A stretch of 64,000 nt of DNA from contig CANQQY010000001.1 of assembly GCA_947626105.1 (NCBI GenBank), forward strand, positions 1 through 64,000, written 5' to 3'. This DNA comes from an uncultured Clostridia bacterium. Its GTDB lineage: Bacteria > Bacillota > Clostridia > Christensenellales > Borkfalkiaceae. Below are positions 8,108 to 17,297 of this stretch, piece by piece. Made by a program: the position numbers and the translations under genes. The notes under the pieces were generated by a model. That model ran no database searches. It was not told the origin of the DNA and saw nothing but the letters and a program-made list of their open reading frames with translations. Positions within the stretch are counted from its first letter, which is position 1, and each line of letters begins with the position of its first letter.

Positions 8108-8719
8108 ATGATAACAGTTACCTATCTCTTGTTTGCCTTATTCGTCGGAATGATAATCGGCGGCTTTGCATTTGGGAATACTACGGTAGGCATTATCGGC
8201 GTTGTTCTTGCTGTAGTTGATGCTATAATAGGTATAGGGATGACGTATTTTAAGAATAAGCGTGATAAAGAATACGCGTTTGAACAGCTGTTTATCACTC
8301 CCCGAAAATTGCAAAATCTTAAATCAAATCCGCAGGTAACAGAAACATTTACGATTGCCGAGCTTGCAACTGTCGTTGTCAATTTATTAGACGCTATACA
8401 AGTTTTACCCCCTACAGACTATCTTTATCTTAAAAAAATTTACGATAAATACCAACGCGACGTTTCGCACATTACAGTTACATTCCGAGAATATTTATCT
8501 TATTGTGATAAAATTATATCAAATTACGATATGGTTGTACCATATTATAAAGTTTGCGGAAGCTCGGAATTAGATTTTTCAGAATGGTTAGAGGATGACA
8601 AACAGCCCTATAGAAAACGCGCTAAAAATCTTATAGATAACGGCAAGCTGTTCTCCGACGAGTGGAAATTATTGAACTTAAAATTTTATAAAGAATTTTA
8701 TGAAACTGACAACGATTAG
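8108..8719 (+). CDS. Hypothetical membrane protein
   Basis: A 203-residue protein. Two hydrophobic helices at about 4-22 and 25-47 form a membrane hairpin. A 155-residue cytosolic part follows, rich in Lys, Tyr and Asp (helical by eye). The ribosome site AGAGG is 8 bases from the ATG and the gene begins 18 bases after the lipoprotein stop, so they form an operon. AT-rich. No family recognised. Confidence 0.7.
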   Translation: MITVTYLLFALFVGMIIGGFAFGNTTVGIIGVVLAVVDAIIGIGMTYFKNKRDKEYAFEQLFITPRKLQNLKSNPQVTETFTIAELATVVVNLLDAIQVLPPTDYLYLKKIYDKYQRDVSHITVTFREYLSYCDKIISNYDMVVPYYKVCGSSELDFSEWLEDDKQPYRKRAKNLIDNGKLFSDEWKLLNLKFYKEFYETDND

Positions 8720-8803
8720 TAGCTCATATTATTTGCAACATATCTTATAGAAAAGAACACAGGCCGAGGTTTGGCTTACAATCTTTGTGAAATACCAAAA
8801 ACA

Positions 8804-8831
8804 GGGACAGGTGAATACCTGTCCCATGTTT
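8804..8831 (+). terminator. Terminator after the AT-rich pair
   Basis: Stem GGGACAGGT / ACCTGTCCC with loop GAAT, then ATGTTTT. It lies between convergent genes and may also serve the minus-strand hydrolase gene. Confidence 0.6.
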
Positions 8832-8871
8832 TAACGAGAGGAGCAGACCCGTTGGGGTTCGCTCCGTGAGT

Positions 8872-9858
8872 TTACAGATTCTTTTTGAAGAAGGCTTCGA
8901 GCTTGTCGAAGGGAATGACGTCTACGCGGTCGTAAAGGTCGGTGTGAACGGCGTTCGGGATAATGAGAAGTTCCTTATTGCCCGCGTATTTGCTGTCCTT
9001 TGTCATTGCGGCGTAGGCGTCCTTCGAGAAATAACAGGAATGCGCCTTTTCGCCGTGTACGATGAGGACCGCGCTCCGAATCTCGTTGCTGTAAGACAGA
9101 ATGGGCATATTGAGGAAAGACAGCGCGGAAGTCTTGTTCCAGCCGCCGTTGGAGTTGAGGCTTCGGACATGGTACCCCCGTTTTGTCTTGTAATAGTCGT
9201 AATAGTCCTTCACAAAGAAGGGCGCGTCGTCGGGAAGCGGGTCGACGACTCCCCCGCCGAGTTCGTAATTTCCGTTCTTATAATCGACGGTGCGCTGTTC
9301 GTTGAGCGCCTGTTTCGTTTCGAAGCGCGCCTCTTCGCTGTCCGCCGCGTCGAAGTAGCCCTTGGCGTTCACCCGCGTCATGTCGTACATCGTGGACGCG
9401 ACGGTCGCCTTGATCCGCGTATCCATCGCCGCGGCATTCAATGCCATTCCGCCCCACCCGCAGATGCCTAAGATCCCGATTTTATCCGCATCCACGTCCC
9501 CGCGGCAGGAGAGATAGTCCACCGCCGCCGAAAAGTCCTCGGTGTTGATGTCGGGAGAAGCGACATATCTCGGCTCGCCGCCGCTCTCGCCCGTAAACGA
9601 GGGGTCGAAGGCGATCGCAAGGAAGCCGCGTTTTGCCATCTCCTGCGCATACAGCCCCGACGACTGCTCCTTGACCGCGCCGAACGGCCCGCAGACTGCG
9701 ATCGCGGGCAGCTTGCCCTTTGCGTTTTTCGGCTTATAAACGTCGCAGGCGAGCGTGATGCCATAGCGGTTATGAAACGTCGCCTTTTCGTGATCTACCT
9801 GTTCGCTCTTGGGAAATACTTTGTCCCACTCTTTCGTCAAATTCAATTTTTCTTGCAT
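8872..9858 (-). CDS. Alpha/beta hydrolase, dienelactone-hydrolase-like
   Basis: A 328-residue protein starting MQEKLNLTKEW, with AAGGAGAGAG before the ATG; longer in-frame starts run into the upstream gene and are not credible. The nucleophile elbow is GICGWGG with Cys133 in place of the usual Ser, as in dienelactone hydrolases. His305 (NAVHTDLYD) is the likely catalytic His. The family cleaves ester or lactone bonds; the substrate is unknown and no export signal is seen. It follows the flavoprotein gene by 11 bases, so they share a transcript. Confidence 0.88.
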   Translation of the reverse strand: MQEKLNLTKEWDKVFPKSEQVDHEKATFHNRYGITLACDVYKPKNAKGKLPAIAVCGPFGAVKEQSSGLYAQEMAKRGFLAIAFDPSFTGESGGEPRYVASPDINTEDFSAAVDYLSCRGDVDADKIGILGICGWGGMALNAAAMDTRIKATVASTMYDMTRVNAKGYFDAADSEEARFETKQALNEQRTVDYKNGNYELGGGVVDPLPDDAPFFVKDYYDYYKTKRGYHVRSLNSNGGWNKTSALSFLNMPILSYSNEIRSAVLIVHGEKAHSCYFSKDAYAAMTKDSKYAGNKELLIIPNAVHTDLYDRVDVIPFDKLEAFFKKNL

Positions 9859-9869
9859 GGTCTCTCTCC

Positions 9870-10493
9870 TTATCTGATAAAATTCGTCCGAACGGAATGC
9901 TCCGTTTGGGGCGCCGCGATCCCCTCGCGCTTCCCCGCTTCGATACATTTCAACATCCAAGCCATGTTTTTGCCGATGTTTCGCATCGTCTGCATGCCTT
10001 CGAGATCCTTCTTTACGTCCTCGGGCGCGCTGCCGTGCACCATGTTCCAATAGGTGGAAGAGACGACGGGCATCTCGGAGATCCCGAGATATTTCCCGAT
10101 CGCGTCGAGGCTGGCAGTCGTTCCCGCCCTTCGGGCGGAAGCGATGACGGCGGCGGGCTTATGCGCAAAGTTTTCCCCGCCCGCGTAGAACATTCTGTCC
10201 ATTACAGAGAGGATCCGCCTCGACGGGTGTGCGTAGTAGACGGGCGTGCCGAACACAAACCCGTCTGCGGACTTCGCCTTTTCGATCCATTCGTTGGCGG
10301 GGTCGTCCGAAAAGACGCACTTCCCCGTTTCTTCACAGCCGCCGCAAGCGATGCAATCCTGTATGGGCTTGTTTCCGATCTGCAAGATCTCCGTTTCGAT
10401 CCCCTCTTCATTCAGGACGTTTGCGATCTCCGAAAGCGTCGTAAAAGTACAGCCCATCTTCCGTGGACTTCCGTTGAATAATAAAACTTTCAT
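9870..10493 (-). CDS. NADPH-dependent FMN reductase / iron-sulfur flavoprotein
   Basis: A 207-residue protein. N-terminal flavodoxin-like fold with FNGSPRKMG phosphate loop (6-14) and a compact Cys motif Cys47/50/53/59 that holds a 4Fe-4S cluster in Isf-type flavoproteins. FGTPVYYAHPS is the usual second flavin contact. The protein is expected to pass electrons to small organic acceptors in the cytosol. The ribosome site GGGGAGGAC precedes the ATG. The gene is first in a two-gene unit with the hydrolase. Confidence 0.9.
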   Translation of the reverse strand: MKVLLFNGSPRKMGCTFTTLSEIANVLNEEGIETEILQIGNKPIQDCIACGGCEETGKCVFSDDPANEWIEKAKSADGFVFGTPVYYAHPSRRILSVMDRMFYAGGENFAHKPAAVIASARRAGTTASLDAIGKYLGISEMPVVSSTYWNMVHGSAPEDVKKDLEGMQTMRNIGKNMAWMLKCIEAGKREGIAAPQTEHSVRTNFIR

Positions 10494-10604
10494 TGTCCTC
10501 CCCTCATGTTTTGATTGTCAAAATCTTTGATCGCGGCGAATCCCATCTGCGTGTGCCAACGCAGAATGACCTGCGCGGGAGTCTTTGCGATTTTTTTCAT
10601 CATA
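10490..10604 (-). pseudogene. Remnant of an aldo/keto reductase
   Basis: Read on the minus strand, the stretch encodes MMKKIAKTPAQVILR and then, after a one-base shift, WHTQMGFAAIKDFDNQN. Together these match the conserved C-terminal region of aldo/keto reductases (typical form AQVILRWHLQMG). Nothing of the remaining gene is left on either side. The remnant abuts the flavoprotein start, suggesting a deletion that removed most of a redox gene. Confidence 0.6.
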
Positions 10605-10623
10605 CACCATTCGGAGGGAAAAA

Positions 10624-11232
10624 TCAATCCCCACCGCAATCATTTTCATCAGAATTACACGGGTTCTTCGCAATTTCTTTGACGATTTTTGCGGGAACGC
10701 CGACGGCGACGGTATAAGCGGGAACGTCCTTCGTGACGACCGCACCCGCGCCGATCACAGCGCCGTCCCCGATCGTGACACCCGGCAAAATGGTGGCGTG
10801 CGCGCCGATCCAGACCTTCTTTCCGATCTTTACGGGCGCGGGGAGCATACTGCCGCGCTTTTCGGGATCCAAGTCATGGTTTAAGGTTGCGATCACTACT
10901 TGCTGGCCGATGAGGCAGTCGTCGCCGATCTCGATCCCGCCCTGATCCTGAAAACAACAGCCCGAATTGATAAAGACGCGCTTGCCGAGCGTGATATTCA
11001 TCCCATAATCGGTCGAAAAGGGCGGAAAGAGCCCGAACGTATCGTCCACCTCTTTTCCGATGAGCTCAAAGAAGAGTTTTCTAAGTTCCTCGGGCGTATG
11101 GTACTTTCCGCTGATCTCCGCCGTAAACGCAAGCGCCCTCTGCGACATTTCGTGCATAAAAAGATGCGTTTCCGATCCCGCTGCAATGTACGTCCTTTTT
11201 GCCATCTCTTCCGAAAATTTTTCTCTGTCCAT
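10624..11232 (-). CDS. Maltose/galactoside O-acetyltransferase family
   Basis: A 202-residue left-handed beta-helix enzyme. The N-terminal helices ([17 protein letters not shown]) match the Mac domain. Residues about 75-190 carry hexapeptide repeats of the [LIV]-G-x4 kind, with catalytic His119 in TLNHDLD. Trimeric cytosolic enzymes of this group move acetyl from acetyl-CoA to sugars. The ribosome site is GAGG. It stands alone. Confidence 0.9.
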   Translation of the reverse strand: MDREKFSEEMAKRTYIAAGSETHLFMHEMSQRALAFTAEISGKYHTPEELRKLFFELIGKEVDDTFGLFPPFSTDYGMNITLGKRVFINSGCCFQDQGGIEIGDDCLIGQQVVIATLNHDLDPEKRGSMLPAPVKIGKKVWIGAHATILPGVTIGDGAVIGAGAVVTKDVPAYTVAVGVPAKIVKEIAKNPCNSDENDCGGD

Positions 11233-11289
11233 ATTTCCTCAACGATAAGCTTTGAATGAGCGTTTTAAGACGTTTGTCTCCATATGAGA

Positions 11290-11312
11290 AAGACCCGCGC
11301 GAGGCGGGTCTT
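11290..11312 (-). terminator. Terminator of the 11327-11974 gene
   Basis: AAGACCCGC / GCGGGTCTT palindrome, 15 bases beyond the stop codon of the minus-strand membrane protein gene, with TTTC after it on that strand. Confidence 0.65.
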
Positions 11313-11326
11313 GAAAGGTTCGCATC

Positions 11327-11974
11327 TCAGAACGGGAGGAAGGGCGAAGCCGCATGGGCGATCGCAACGACAATGGTGATCAAAACAAAGATACCGCCGA
11401 TGATGAGTCCGCCGATCGAGAAGATCTTTCCGCCCTCGTGCGTTTTGCCTTCGCGGCGTTTGCCGATGAACGAGAGCGCAACGCCCGCGATCGGCATGAA
11501 CAGCGAAAAGATAAGCCCGAGAATGGCGATCTTGTTATAGGGAAGCTCGTCCTCCTCTTCCCCGCCGCTGAATACTTTTACAAGGAGCACGAGAAGAATG
11601 GACGCAACGATCGCCATGATCCAGAACACAAGGCTCATCCAGAGCGCCATCTCCCATCCCTCGGTATTATGGAGACCGATGAGCGAGGTCGCCGTAACGC
11701 CGTCAAAGAGGAAGTAGAGCACGGAATATCCCGTTTGCCCCGCCTCTTCCGAAGATTCCGTTGCCGCAGGGTCTGTATCCGCAGGCGCCGCGCTGAGAAG
11801 TTCCGCTTTATTTTCCGTGCCGGCGACCGTTTCGCAGACTTCGGCGTCGGACGCCGCCGCGGCAGTATGTACCGCCCCCGCGCGAACCGCAAGGACGACG
11901 CAGAGCAGGAGCGCAAACGTGAGAAGAAGCGCCGTGACGGCGAAACTCTTCCGTTTGAAAATTACTTTTCGCAT
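11327..11974 (-). CDS. Hypothetical membrane protein, DUF4190-like C-terminus
   Basis: A 215-residue protein, starting MRKVIFKRKS with GGGAGGG before the ATG. Hydrophobic stretches lie near residues 10-31 (signal anchor), 108-135, 145-165 and 180-210. An Ala/Glu/Thr-rich linker follows the first helix. The C-terminal half (NKIAILGLIFSLF, GLIIGGIFVLI) resembles small DUF4190-type membrane domains. Function unknown. Confidence 0.7.
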   Translation of the reverse strand: MRKVIFKRKSFAVTALLLTFALLLCVVLAVRAGAVHTAAAASDAEVCETVAGTENKAELLSAAPADTDPAATESSEEAGQTGYSVLYFLFDGVTATSLIGLHNTEGWEMALWMSLVFWIMAIVASILLVLLVKVFSGGEEEDELPYNKIAILGLIFSLFMPIAGVALSFIGKRREGKTHEGGKIFSIGGLIIGGIFVLITIVVAIAHAASPFLPF

Positions 11975-12093
11975 AGATCCCTCCCGCATTCCGGTAAAGA
12001 ATGCCTCTTCAATAGTTTTATCATAACACATTCGCACCGCAAAGTCAACAGATTGCCGCGGATCCGCGCAAATGACTTTTGCAAAAGCAAATG

Positions 12094-12612
12094 TTACATC
12101 GCAGGTCCCGTTGCGGAGGGCGTATACACTCTTGCCGCAAGTTCGCTGTTGAGCGCGTAAAGCCCCTTTGCGTCGCTGCCGAAGAGCTTATACTTCTTCA
12201 CCATATCGTCCGCGTTCGTCTCCTCTTCGCCCTGCTCCTTGATGAACCAGTCGAGGAACTGCATCGTACGGTAATCCTTCTTCCCCGCCGCCTCGTGATA
12301 AATGTCGGTGATAAGCGAAGTCACATACTGTTCGTGCTCGTAACCCGCAAGAAGAGGATCGAGATGGGAGTGGAAGCTCTTATCGGGCTTGGCGACCGCT
12401 TCAAAGACGACGCGATGACCGTTGTTGATGAGATACCTGCGGATCATGAACGCATGGTCGCGCTCCTCCTGCGCCTGCACCTCATACCAATGTGCGAAGC
12501 CGTCTAACCCCTCGTCCGCATAGTAGTTTGCAAAATCGAGGTAAAGATAGGCGGAGTAAAGTTCCTTGTTGATCTGCTCGTTGAGCATGGCTGCAATTTT
12601 TTCGTTTAACAT
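12094..12612 (-). CDS. ftnA: Ferritin
   Basis: A 172-residue four-helix ferritin. Ferroxidase-centre residues are visible: Glu17, Glu50 with His53 (QEERDHAF), Glu94 and Gln127/Glu130. These oxidise Fe2+ and store it as mineral inside a 24-subunit shell in the cytosol. AAGGAGAT lies before the ATG. It sits 31 bases after the ATPase D gene, so it could be read through from that operon, though no terminator or promoter is clear between them. Confidence 0.95.
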   Translation of the reverse strand: MLNEKIAAMLNEQINKELYSAYLYLDFANYYADEGLDGFAHWYEVQAQEERDHAFMIRRYLINNGHRVVFEAVAKPDKSFHSHLDPLLAGYEHEQYVTSLITDIYHEAAGKKDYRTMQFLDWFIKEQGEEETNADDMVKKYKLFGSDAKGLYALNSELAARVYTPSATGPAM

Positions 12613-12643
12613 AATTCTATCTCCTTTTATAATTTTGAACAGC

Positions 12644-13270
12644 TTAAAACGCCGAATTTCCCTTTACTTTCATGAGCCGCACGACCGCCGCGCGCTCGTT
12701 CTCGTCGAGTTTGTCGCGGATGTACTTGATCGTCTCTTCAAGCTGGGGGATCATCACATATTCCAGGGCGTTGACGCGGCGCTTGTTGCGCTCGATCTCG
12801 TCCGCGAGAAGGCGCACCGCCTTTTCGACCTCTGCAAGCCGTATGAGCGTGGGAAGCAGTGCGGAGACCTTCCGCACCGAATCGTCCGCTTCGCTCGTGA
12901 TCTCGGAAAAGGCATACGGCAAGCGCGCGGAACGCTCCCCTTCGGAAAGCGTCACATGCGGCACGTCGACGCCCATGATGCTCTCCGTCTCGCAGACAGC
13001 CTCCACGGAGACGGTGGGCATGGAGAATGCCGTCTCCTGCGTATAGGTGGGCGAGAGAGAGCCCGCGACAGCGACGCTCTTCATCGTATCCGAAAGCCCC
13101 GCTTCCACTTCGTCCCTTAAAGCCTTATCCTGACGCAAGAGCACGGTAAAGCGGCGCACCATCTCGTCCGCCTTGTCTTTGAGGAGCTTATGCCCCCTGA
13201 CGGCGGTGGTGAGGCGCGCTTTGAGCTTTTTCAGCTCCATGCGTGTGGGATTTACATTGAGTCTTGCCAT
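12644..13270 (-). CDS. atpD: V-type ATP synthase subunit D
   Basis: A 208-residue central-stalk subunit, starting MARLNVNPTRMELKKLKARL, the typical opening. Long helices at both ends form the rotating coiled coil inside the A3B3 head. No ribosome site is visible before this ATG; the 200 bases between it and the B gene are occupied by a dispersed repeat, which may have displaced the original leader. Upstream in-frame Met codons lie inside that repeat. Last gene of the ATPase operon. Confidence 0.93.
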   Translation of the reverse strand: MARLNVNPTRMELKKLKARLTTAVRGHKLLKDKADEMVRRFTVLLRQDKALRDEVEAGLSDTMKSVAVAGSLSPTYTQETAFSMPTVSVEAVCETESIMGVDVPHVTLSEGERSARLPYAFSEITSEADDSVRKVSALLPTLIRLAEVEKAVRLLADEIERNKRRVNALEYVMIPQLEETIKYIRDKLDENERAAVVRLMKVKGNSAF

Positions 13271-13285
13271 GGTGATTCGATTATT

Positions 13286-13455
13286 TTGTGGGCGGACCCC
13301 CTCCCCTACCCCTCCCCCTGACGCAGGGGGAGGGCAAGTAAGGAGCACGCGTGCCACCTTCCCCTCGAGGGGAAGGCAAGAGTTCGGACTTCGTTCTTCG
13401 GGATCCTTCGGTCGCTGCGCTCCCTCGGGATGACGCGAGGGGGGGCGGGATCAGT
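13286..13455. repeat. Dispersed repeat inserted between ATPase B and D genes
   Basis: Contains the palindrome-rich block CCCCTCCCCCTGACGCAGGG, TCCCCTCGAGGGGA and the family signature TCGTTCTTCGGGATCCTTCGG...GGGATGACGCG. The same signature recurs near 24.9, 50.9, 52.8 and 59.0 kb. No protein is credible here. Confidence 0.85.
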
Positions 13456-13472
13456 CCCGCATATAGCAGAAC

Positions 13473-14843
13473 TTAGTCTTGCATGTATTTGTCGATATAT
13501 TCCTGACGGATACGTTTGAGTTCGGATTTTGGAAGGATCTTCAACAGGTTCCAGCCGAGATCGAGCGTCTCTTCGATCGTTCTGTCCGTCTCAAAGCCCT
13601 GGTTGACATATTCCTTCTCGAATTCCTCCGCAAATTTCGCATAGAGCTTATCAACGTCCGAAAGAGCCGCTTCCCCCAAAATCGCGGAAAGTTCCTTGCT
13701 CTCCTTCCCCCTTGCGTACGCCGCAAAGAGCTGGTTCATCGTGTCGGCATGGTCCTCTCTCGTCTTGCCCTTCCCGATCCCCTTATCTTTGAGACGGGAG
13801 AGGGACGGAAGCACGTCGATCGGGGGATTCAAACCCTTTTTGTAGAGGTCGCGCGAGAGAATGATCTGCCCCTCGGTGATATATCCCGTAAGGTCGGGAA
13901 TGGGGTGCGTTTTATCGTCCTCGGGCATGGTGAGAATGGGAATCTGCGTAATGGAGCCCTTCGAGCCGCGGATCCTGCCCGCCCGCTCATATAAAGAGGC
14001 AAGGTCGGTATAGAGATAGCCGGGATATCCGCGCCGCCCGGGGATCTCACGCCGCGCCGCAGAGACTTCGCGGAGCGCTTCGGCATAGTTTGTGATGTCC
14101 GTCATAATGACGAGGACGTGCATGTCGCAGGTAAAGGCGAGATATTCGGCGCAAGTGAGCGCGATACGGGGCGTTGCGATACGTTCCACGGCGGGATCGT
14201 TCGCAAGGTTTGTAAAGAGCACCGTGCGCTCGATCGCACCCGTACGTTTGAAATCCTCGACGAAGTACTGCGCTTCTTCGAAGGTAATGCCGATCGCGGC
14301 GAATACGACGGCGAATTTGCTGTCGCTCCCCCGCACTTTTGCCTGCCTTGCGATCTGTGCGGCAAGTTCCGCATGCGGAAGTCCGCTCATCGAGAACACG
14401 GGAAGTTTCTGCCCGCGGACGAGAGTATTCAGTCCGTCGATCGCGGAAACGCCCGTCTGGATAAATTCGTTGGGATAGTCGCGGGCGGCGGGGTTGATGG
14501 GCTCCCCGTTGATATCGAGCATTTTTTCGGGGATCACGGGTGCGCCGCCGTCGCGGGGATTCCCCATGCCGTCGAATACCCTGCCGAGCATATCGCGGGA
14601 AACGGCGAGTTGCTGCGCATGCCCCAAAAAGCGGGCTTTGCTCGTTGCGATCTGCAAACCCTGCGAGTTTTCGAAGAGCTGGACGACCGCCTTATCGCGG
14701 TTGACTTCGAGCACCTTGCCCCGCCGCGTCTCCCCATTTTGGCAGAGAATATCGACGAGCTCGTTATATTTGACCCCTTCGACGCCCTCGACGAGCATCA
14801 AGGGTCCGACGACCTCTTTGATCGTCTTATATTCTTTATACAT
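13473..14843 (-). CDS. atpB: V-type ATP synthase subunit B
   Basis: A 456-residue non-catalytic nucleotide-binding subunit of the V1 head. It has the SALNTLVRG-like segment ([27 protein letters not shown]), which replaces the P-loop of the catalytic subunit, and [27 protein letters not shown]. Length is normal. It overlaps the A gene by 8 bases. Confidence 0.97.
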   Translation of the reverse strand: MYKEYKTIKEVVGPLMLVEGVEGVKYNELVDILCQNGETRRGKVLEVNRDKAVVQLFENSQGLQIATSKARFLGHAQQLAVSRDMLGRVFDGMGNPRDGGAPVIPEKMLDINGEPINPAARDYPNEFIQTGVSAIDGLNTLVRGQKLPVFSMSGLPHAELAAQIARQAKVRGSDSKFAVVFAAIGITFEEAQYFVEDFKRTGAIERTVLFTNLANDPAVERIATPRIALTCAEYLAFTCDMHVLVIMTDITNYAEALREVSAARREIPGRRGYPGYLYTDLASLYERAGRIRGSKGSITQIPILTMPEDDKTHPIPDLTGYITEGQIILSRDLYKKGLNPPIDVLPSLSRLKDKGIGKGKTREDHADTMNQLFAAYARGKESKELSAILGEAALSDVDKLYAKFAEEFEKEYVNQGFETDRTIEETLDLGWNLLKILPKSELKRIRQEYIDKYMQD

Positions 14844-16602
14844 CTTCGCTCCCTCCCTCTTCGAGCGCCTTGATCTGCGCGCTCATTTCGCCGACGATCG
14901 CGTCGAACTCTCCGAGGTTCCCCTCTTCGATGTATTTCGCCCGTCCGATCTTTTCCTTGAAGGGGCAATTCAGGATCTCGTTGAGATCGACATAGTTCTT
15001 GATCGCCTCTTCGGAGAGCGTATAAAATTCATAAATAAGAAGAAGCATCAGAAGCTGTTTGTGCATGGACGTATAGGTGTCCACCTCGTGGAATGCGTTC
15101 TGGTGCAGATAGTCCTCGCGGATCATCTTTGCGGTCTCCATGACGAGACGGTCGCGCGAGGAGAGCGCGTCCATACCGACGAGACGGACGATCTCGTCGA
15201 GCGCGGCTTCCTCTTGAAGCGTCGTCATGACGAATTGGCGGTATTTGAAAAAGCCCTTGCCGACGTTTTCGTCATACCACGGCTTCATCTTGTCCGCATA
15301 GAGCGAATAGCTGACGAGCCAATCGATCGCGGGGAAGTGCCGTTTGTATGCGAGGGAGGCGGAGAGCCCCCAGAACACCTTGACGATGCGGAGCGTCGCC
15401 TGCGAAACGGGTTCGGAAAGATCCCCCCCGGGAGGCGAAACTGCGCCGATCGCTGTGACGGAGCCGACGCGCTCTCCGCTGCCGAGAAGTTTCACGATCC
15501 CCGCCCGCTCGTAAAATTCCGCAAGGCGGCTTGCAAGATAGGCGGGATACCCTTCGTCTCCGGGCATCTCTTCGAGACGTCCGCTCATCTCGCGGAGCGC
15601 CTCCGCCCACCGGGACGTCGAATCCGCCATGATCGCGACGTTATAACCCATATCGCGGAAGTACTCTGCGATCGTGATCCCCGTATAGATGGACGCCTCG
15701 CGCGCCGCAACGGGCATATCCGAAGTGTTCGCAATGAGCACCGTGCGCTTCATCAAAGGTTCGCCCGTCTTGGGGTCTTTGAGGGCGGGGAATTCGTTGA
15801 GCACATCCGTCATCTCGTTCCCGCGTTCGCCGCAGCCGATATAGACGATGATGTCGGCGTCCGCCCATTTTGCGAGCTGGTGCTGGACGACCGTTTTCCC
15901 GCTTCCGAAGGGACCGGGGACCGCCGCAACGCCGCCGCGGGCAATGGGAAAGAGGGTATCGACGACCCGCTGTCCCGTCACCATGGGACGGTCGGGCGAC
16001 AATTTCTCGCGGTACGGTCTGCCCTTGCGAACGGGCCATTTTTGCAGCATACAGACGGGAACGTCTCCCTTTTCCGTCTTGATATGGGCGATCGTCTCCT
16101 CAATGGTAAAGTCCCCTTCTGCGATGGAGAGGAGCTTCCCCTCGATACCGTGCGGGACGAGGATCCTGTGCTCCACGATCTCCGTCTCCTGCACGACGCC
16201 GAGGATATCGCCCGGCGCTACGCTGTCGCCGACTTTCGCGGTCGGCGTAAAATGCCATTTCTTCTCCCTGTCGAGACGGTTGACGGAGACGCCGCGGGAG
16301 ATTCGGCTGCCATATTGGAAATACAGGGTCGTCAAAGGACGCTGGATCCCGTCGAAAATTCCCGTAATGAGCCCGGGGGCGAGTTCCGCGGAGAGCGGCT
16401 CGCCCGTAGAGACGACGTCCTCGCCGGGGCCGAGCCCCGAGGTCTCTTCATAGACCTGAATGGACGCCTTGTCTCCCCTAAGTTCGATGATCTCGCCGAT
16501 GAGCTTCAAATCGGAGACCTGCACGACGTCATACATCTTGCAGTCCGCCATATTTTCCGCCACGATCAGCGGTCCCGATACTTTGACTGTTTTTCCTACC
16601 AT
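14836..16602 (-). CDS. atpA: V-type ATP synthase catalytic subunit A
   Basis: A 588-residue catalytic subunit. The P-loop GPFGSGKT lies at 230-237, the catalytic-Glu region is GCGERGNEM, and the arginine-finger region follows in the C-terminal half. The non-homologous insert typical of V-type A subunits (about 110-200) is present. Ribosome site GGAGG. The 377 bases before it are filled by repeats, so translation is not coupled to subunit F. Confidence 0.97.
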   Translation of the reverse strand: MVGKTVKVSGPLIVAENMADCKMYDVVQVSDLKLIGEIIELRGDKASIQVYEETSGLGPGEDVVSTGEPLSAELAPGLITGIFDGIQRPLTTLYFQYGSRISRGVSVNRLDREKKWHFTPTAKVGDSVAPGDILGVVQETEIVEHRILVPHGIEGKLLSIAEGDFTIEETIAHIKTEKGDVPVCMLQKWPVRKGRPYREKLSPDRPMVTGQRVVDTLFPIARGGVAAVPGPFGSGKTVVQHQLAKWADADIIVYIGCGERGNEMTDVLNEFPALKDPKTGEPLMKRTVLIANTSDMPVAAREASIYTGITIAEYFRDMGYNVAIMADSTSRWAEALREMSGRLEEMPGDEGYPAYLASRLAEFYERAGIVKLLGSGERVGSVTAIGAVSPPGGDLSEPVSQATLRIVKVFWGLSASLAYKRHFPAIDWLVSYSLYADKMKPWYDENVGKGFFKYRQFVMTTLQEEAALDEIVRLVGMDALSSRDRLVMETAKMIREDYLHQNAFHEVDTYTSMHKQLLMLLLIYEFYTLSEEAIKNYVDLNEILNCPFKEKIGRAKYIEEGNLGEFDAIVGEMSAQIKALEEGGSEDV

Positions 16603-16622
16603 AATGCCTCCGTAGCTAAGTT

Positions 16623-16976
16623 CACGCGATTCTTTTTTATAAAAAGAATCGTCGTGAGGAAATATTCCCTTTGCCTTTTCGAAATTCTTTCGTCCGCGTC
16701 CCCTTGCTTCCCCTTGTAGAAGAAGTACCCGCGCAACGGGGGATAGGGTTCTCGCTGCCCCTTTTAGGGGAAGTGGCGAACGCAGTGAGCCAAAGGGGTT
16801 TTGGAAACCCCTCTGTCACTCGTAAACTCGTGACATCTCCCCTAGAAGGGGCGACAAGATCCTCTGTCACTCACAAGATCGTGACATCTCAGGCGGAAAA
16901 GGCTTCAAAAATAGAATGGTCGCCTTTTGCCGCCATCCCCAAGGAAGGACCCTAGAAGGGGCGACAAGAGAACCCC
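16623..16976. repeat. Repeat block inside the ATPase operon (F-A gap)
   Basis: A 377-base gap without a gene. It holds an AT-rich hairpin GATTCTTTTT/AAAAAGAATC (16628-16651), then the dispersed element CTGCCCCTTTTAGGGGAAGT...GAACGCAGTGAGCC. Inverted CCCCTAGAAGGGG arms and a tandem CTCGTGACATC unit follow. The same element recurs at 45.35-45.4 kb and 62.07-62.23 kb. Confidence 0.85.
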
Positions 16977-16979
16977 TTA

Positions 16980-17297
16980 TTACTTTCCGAACAGAATATC
17001 CACGCCCAAGGCGCGTTCCATGGCGCTTTTGAGGAAGGCTTCGCCGTAGCCCGTGTCTTTGCCCGACGGTATGGGCAGAATGACGGGATACGCTTCTTCG
17101 TCGAAACGCTTCAAGAACTCCTTCAAGGGCTCCGCAAATTCTTCCGTCAAAAAGACGATCGGATAGTCGCGGGCGACCTTTCGTATCGTCTCCCGCGCTT
17201 CCTTTTCATCTGTGACGGGAAAGGTGGACACCCCTGCCGCCTGAAATACCATGATCGTGTCGGCGTCGCCGACGATCGCCATTTTTCCCTGCATCAC
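16980..17297 (-). CDS. atpF: V-type ATP synthase subunit F
   Basis: A 105-residue central-stalk subunit (NtpG in Enterococcus). It starts MMQGKMAIVGDADTIMVFQAAGV with the Rossmann-like fold seen in family members and a C-terminal helix that contacts subunit D. It overlaps the C gene by 4 bases (ATGA). Confidence 0.93.
   Translation of the reverse strand: MMQGKMAIVGDADTIMVFQAAGVSTFPVTDEKEARETIRKVARDYPIVFLTEEFAEPLKEFLKRFDEEAYPVILPIPSGKDTGYGEAFLKSAMERALGVDILFGK

Noticed and set aside
14494..16719. A 741-codon open frame on the plus strand opposite ATPase A and B genes
   Set aside because: It is antisense to two clearly conserved genes, has no ribosome site and no recognisable domain; long antisense frames are expected in GC-rich coding DNA.
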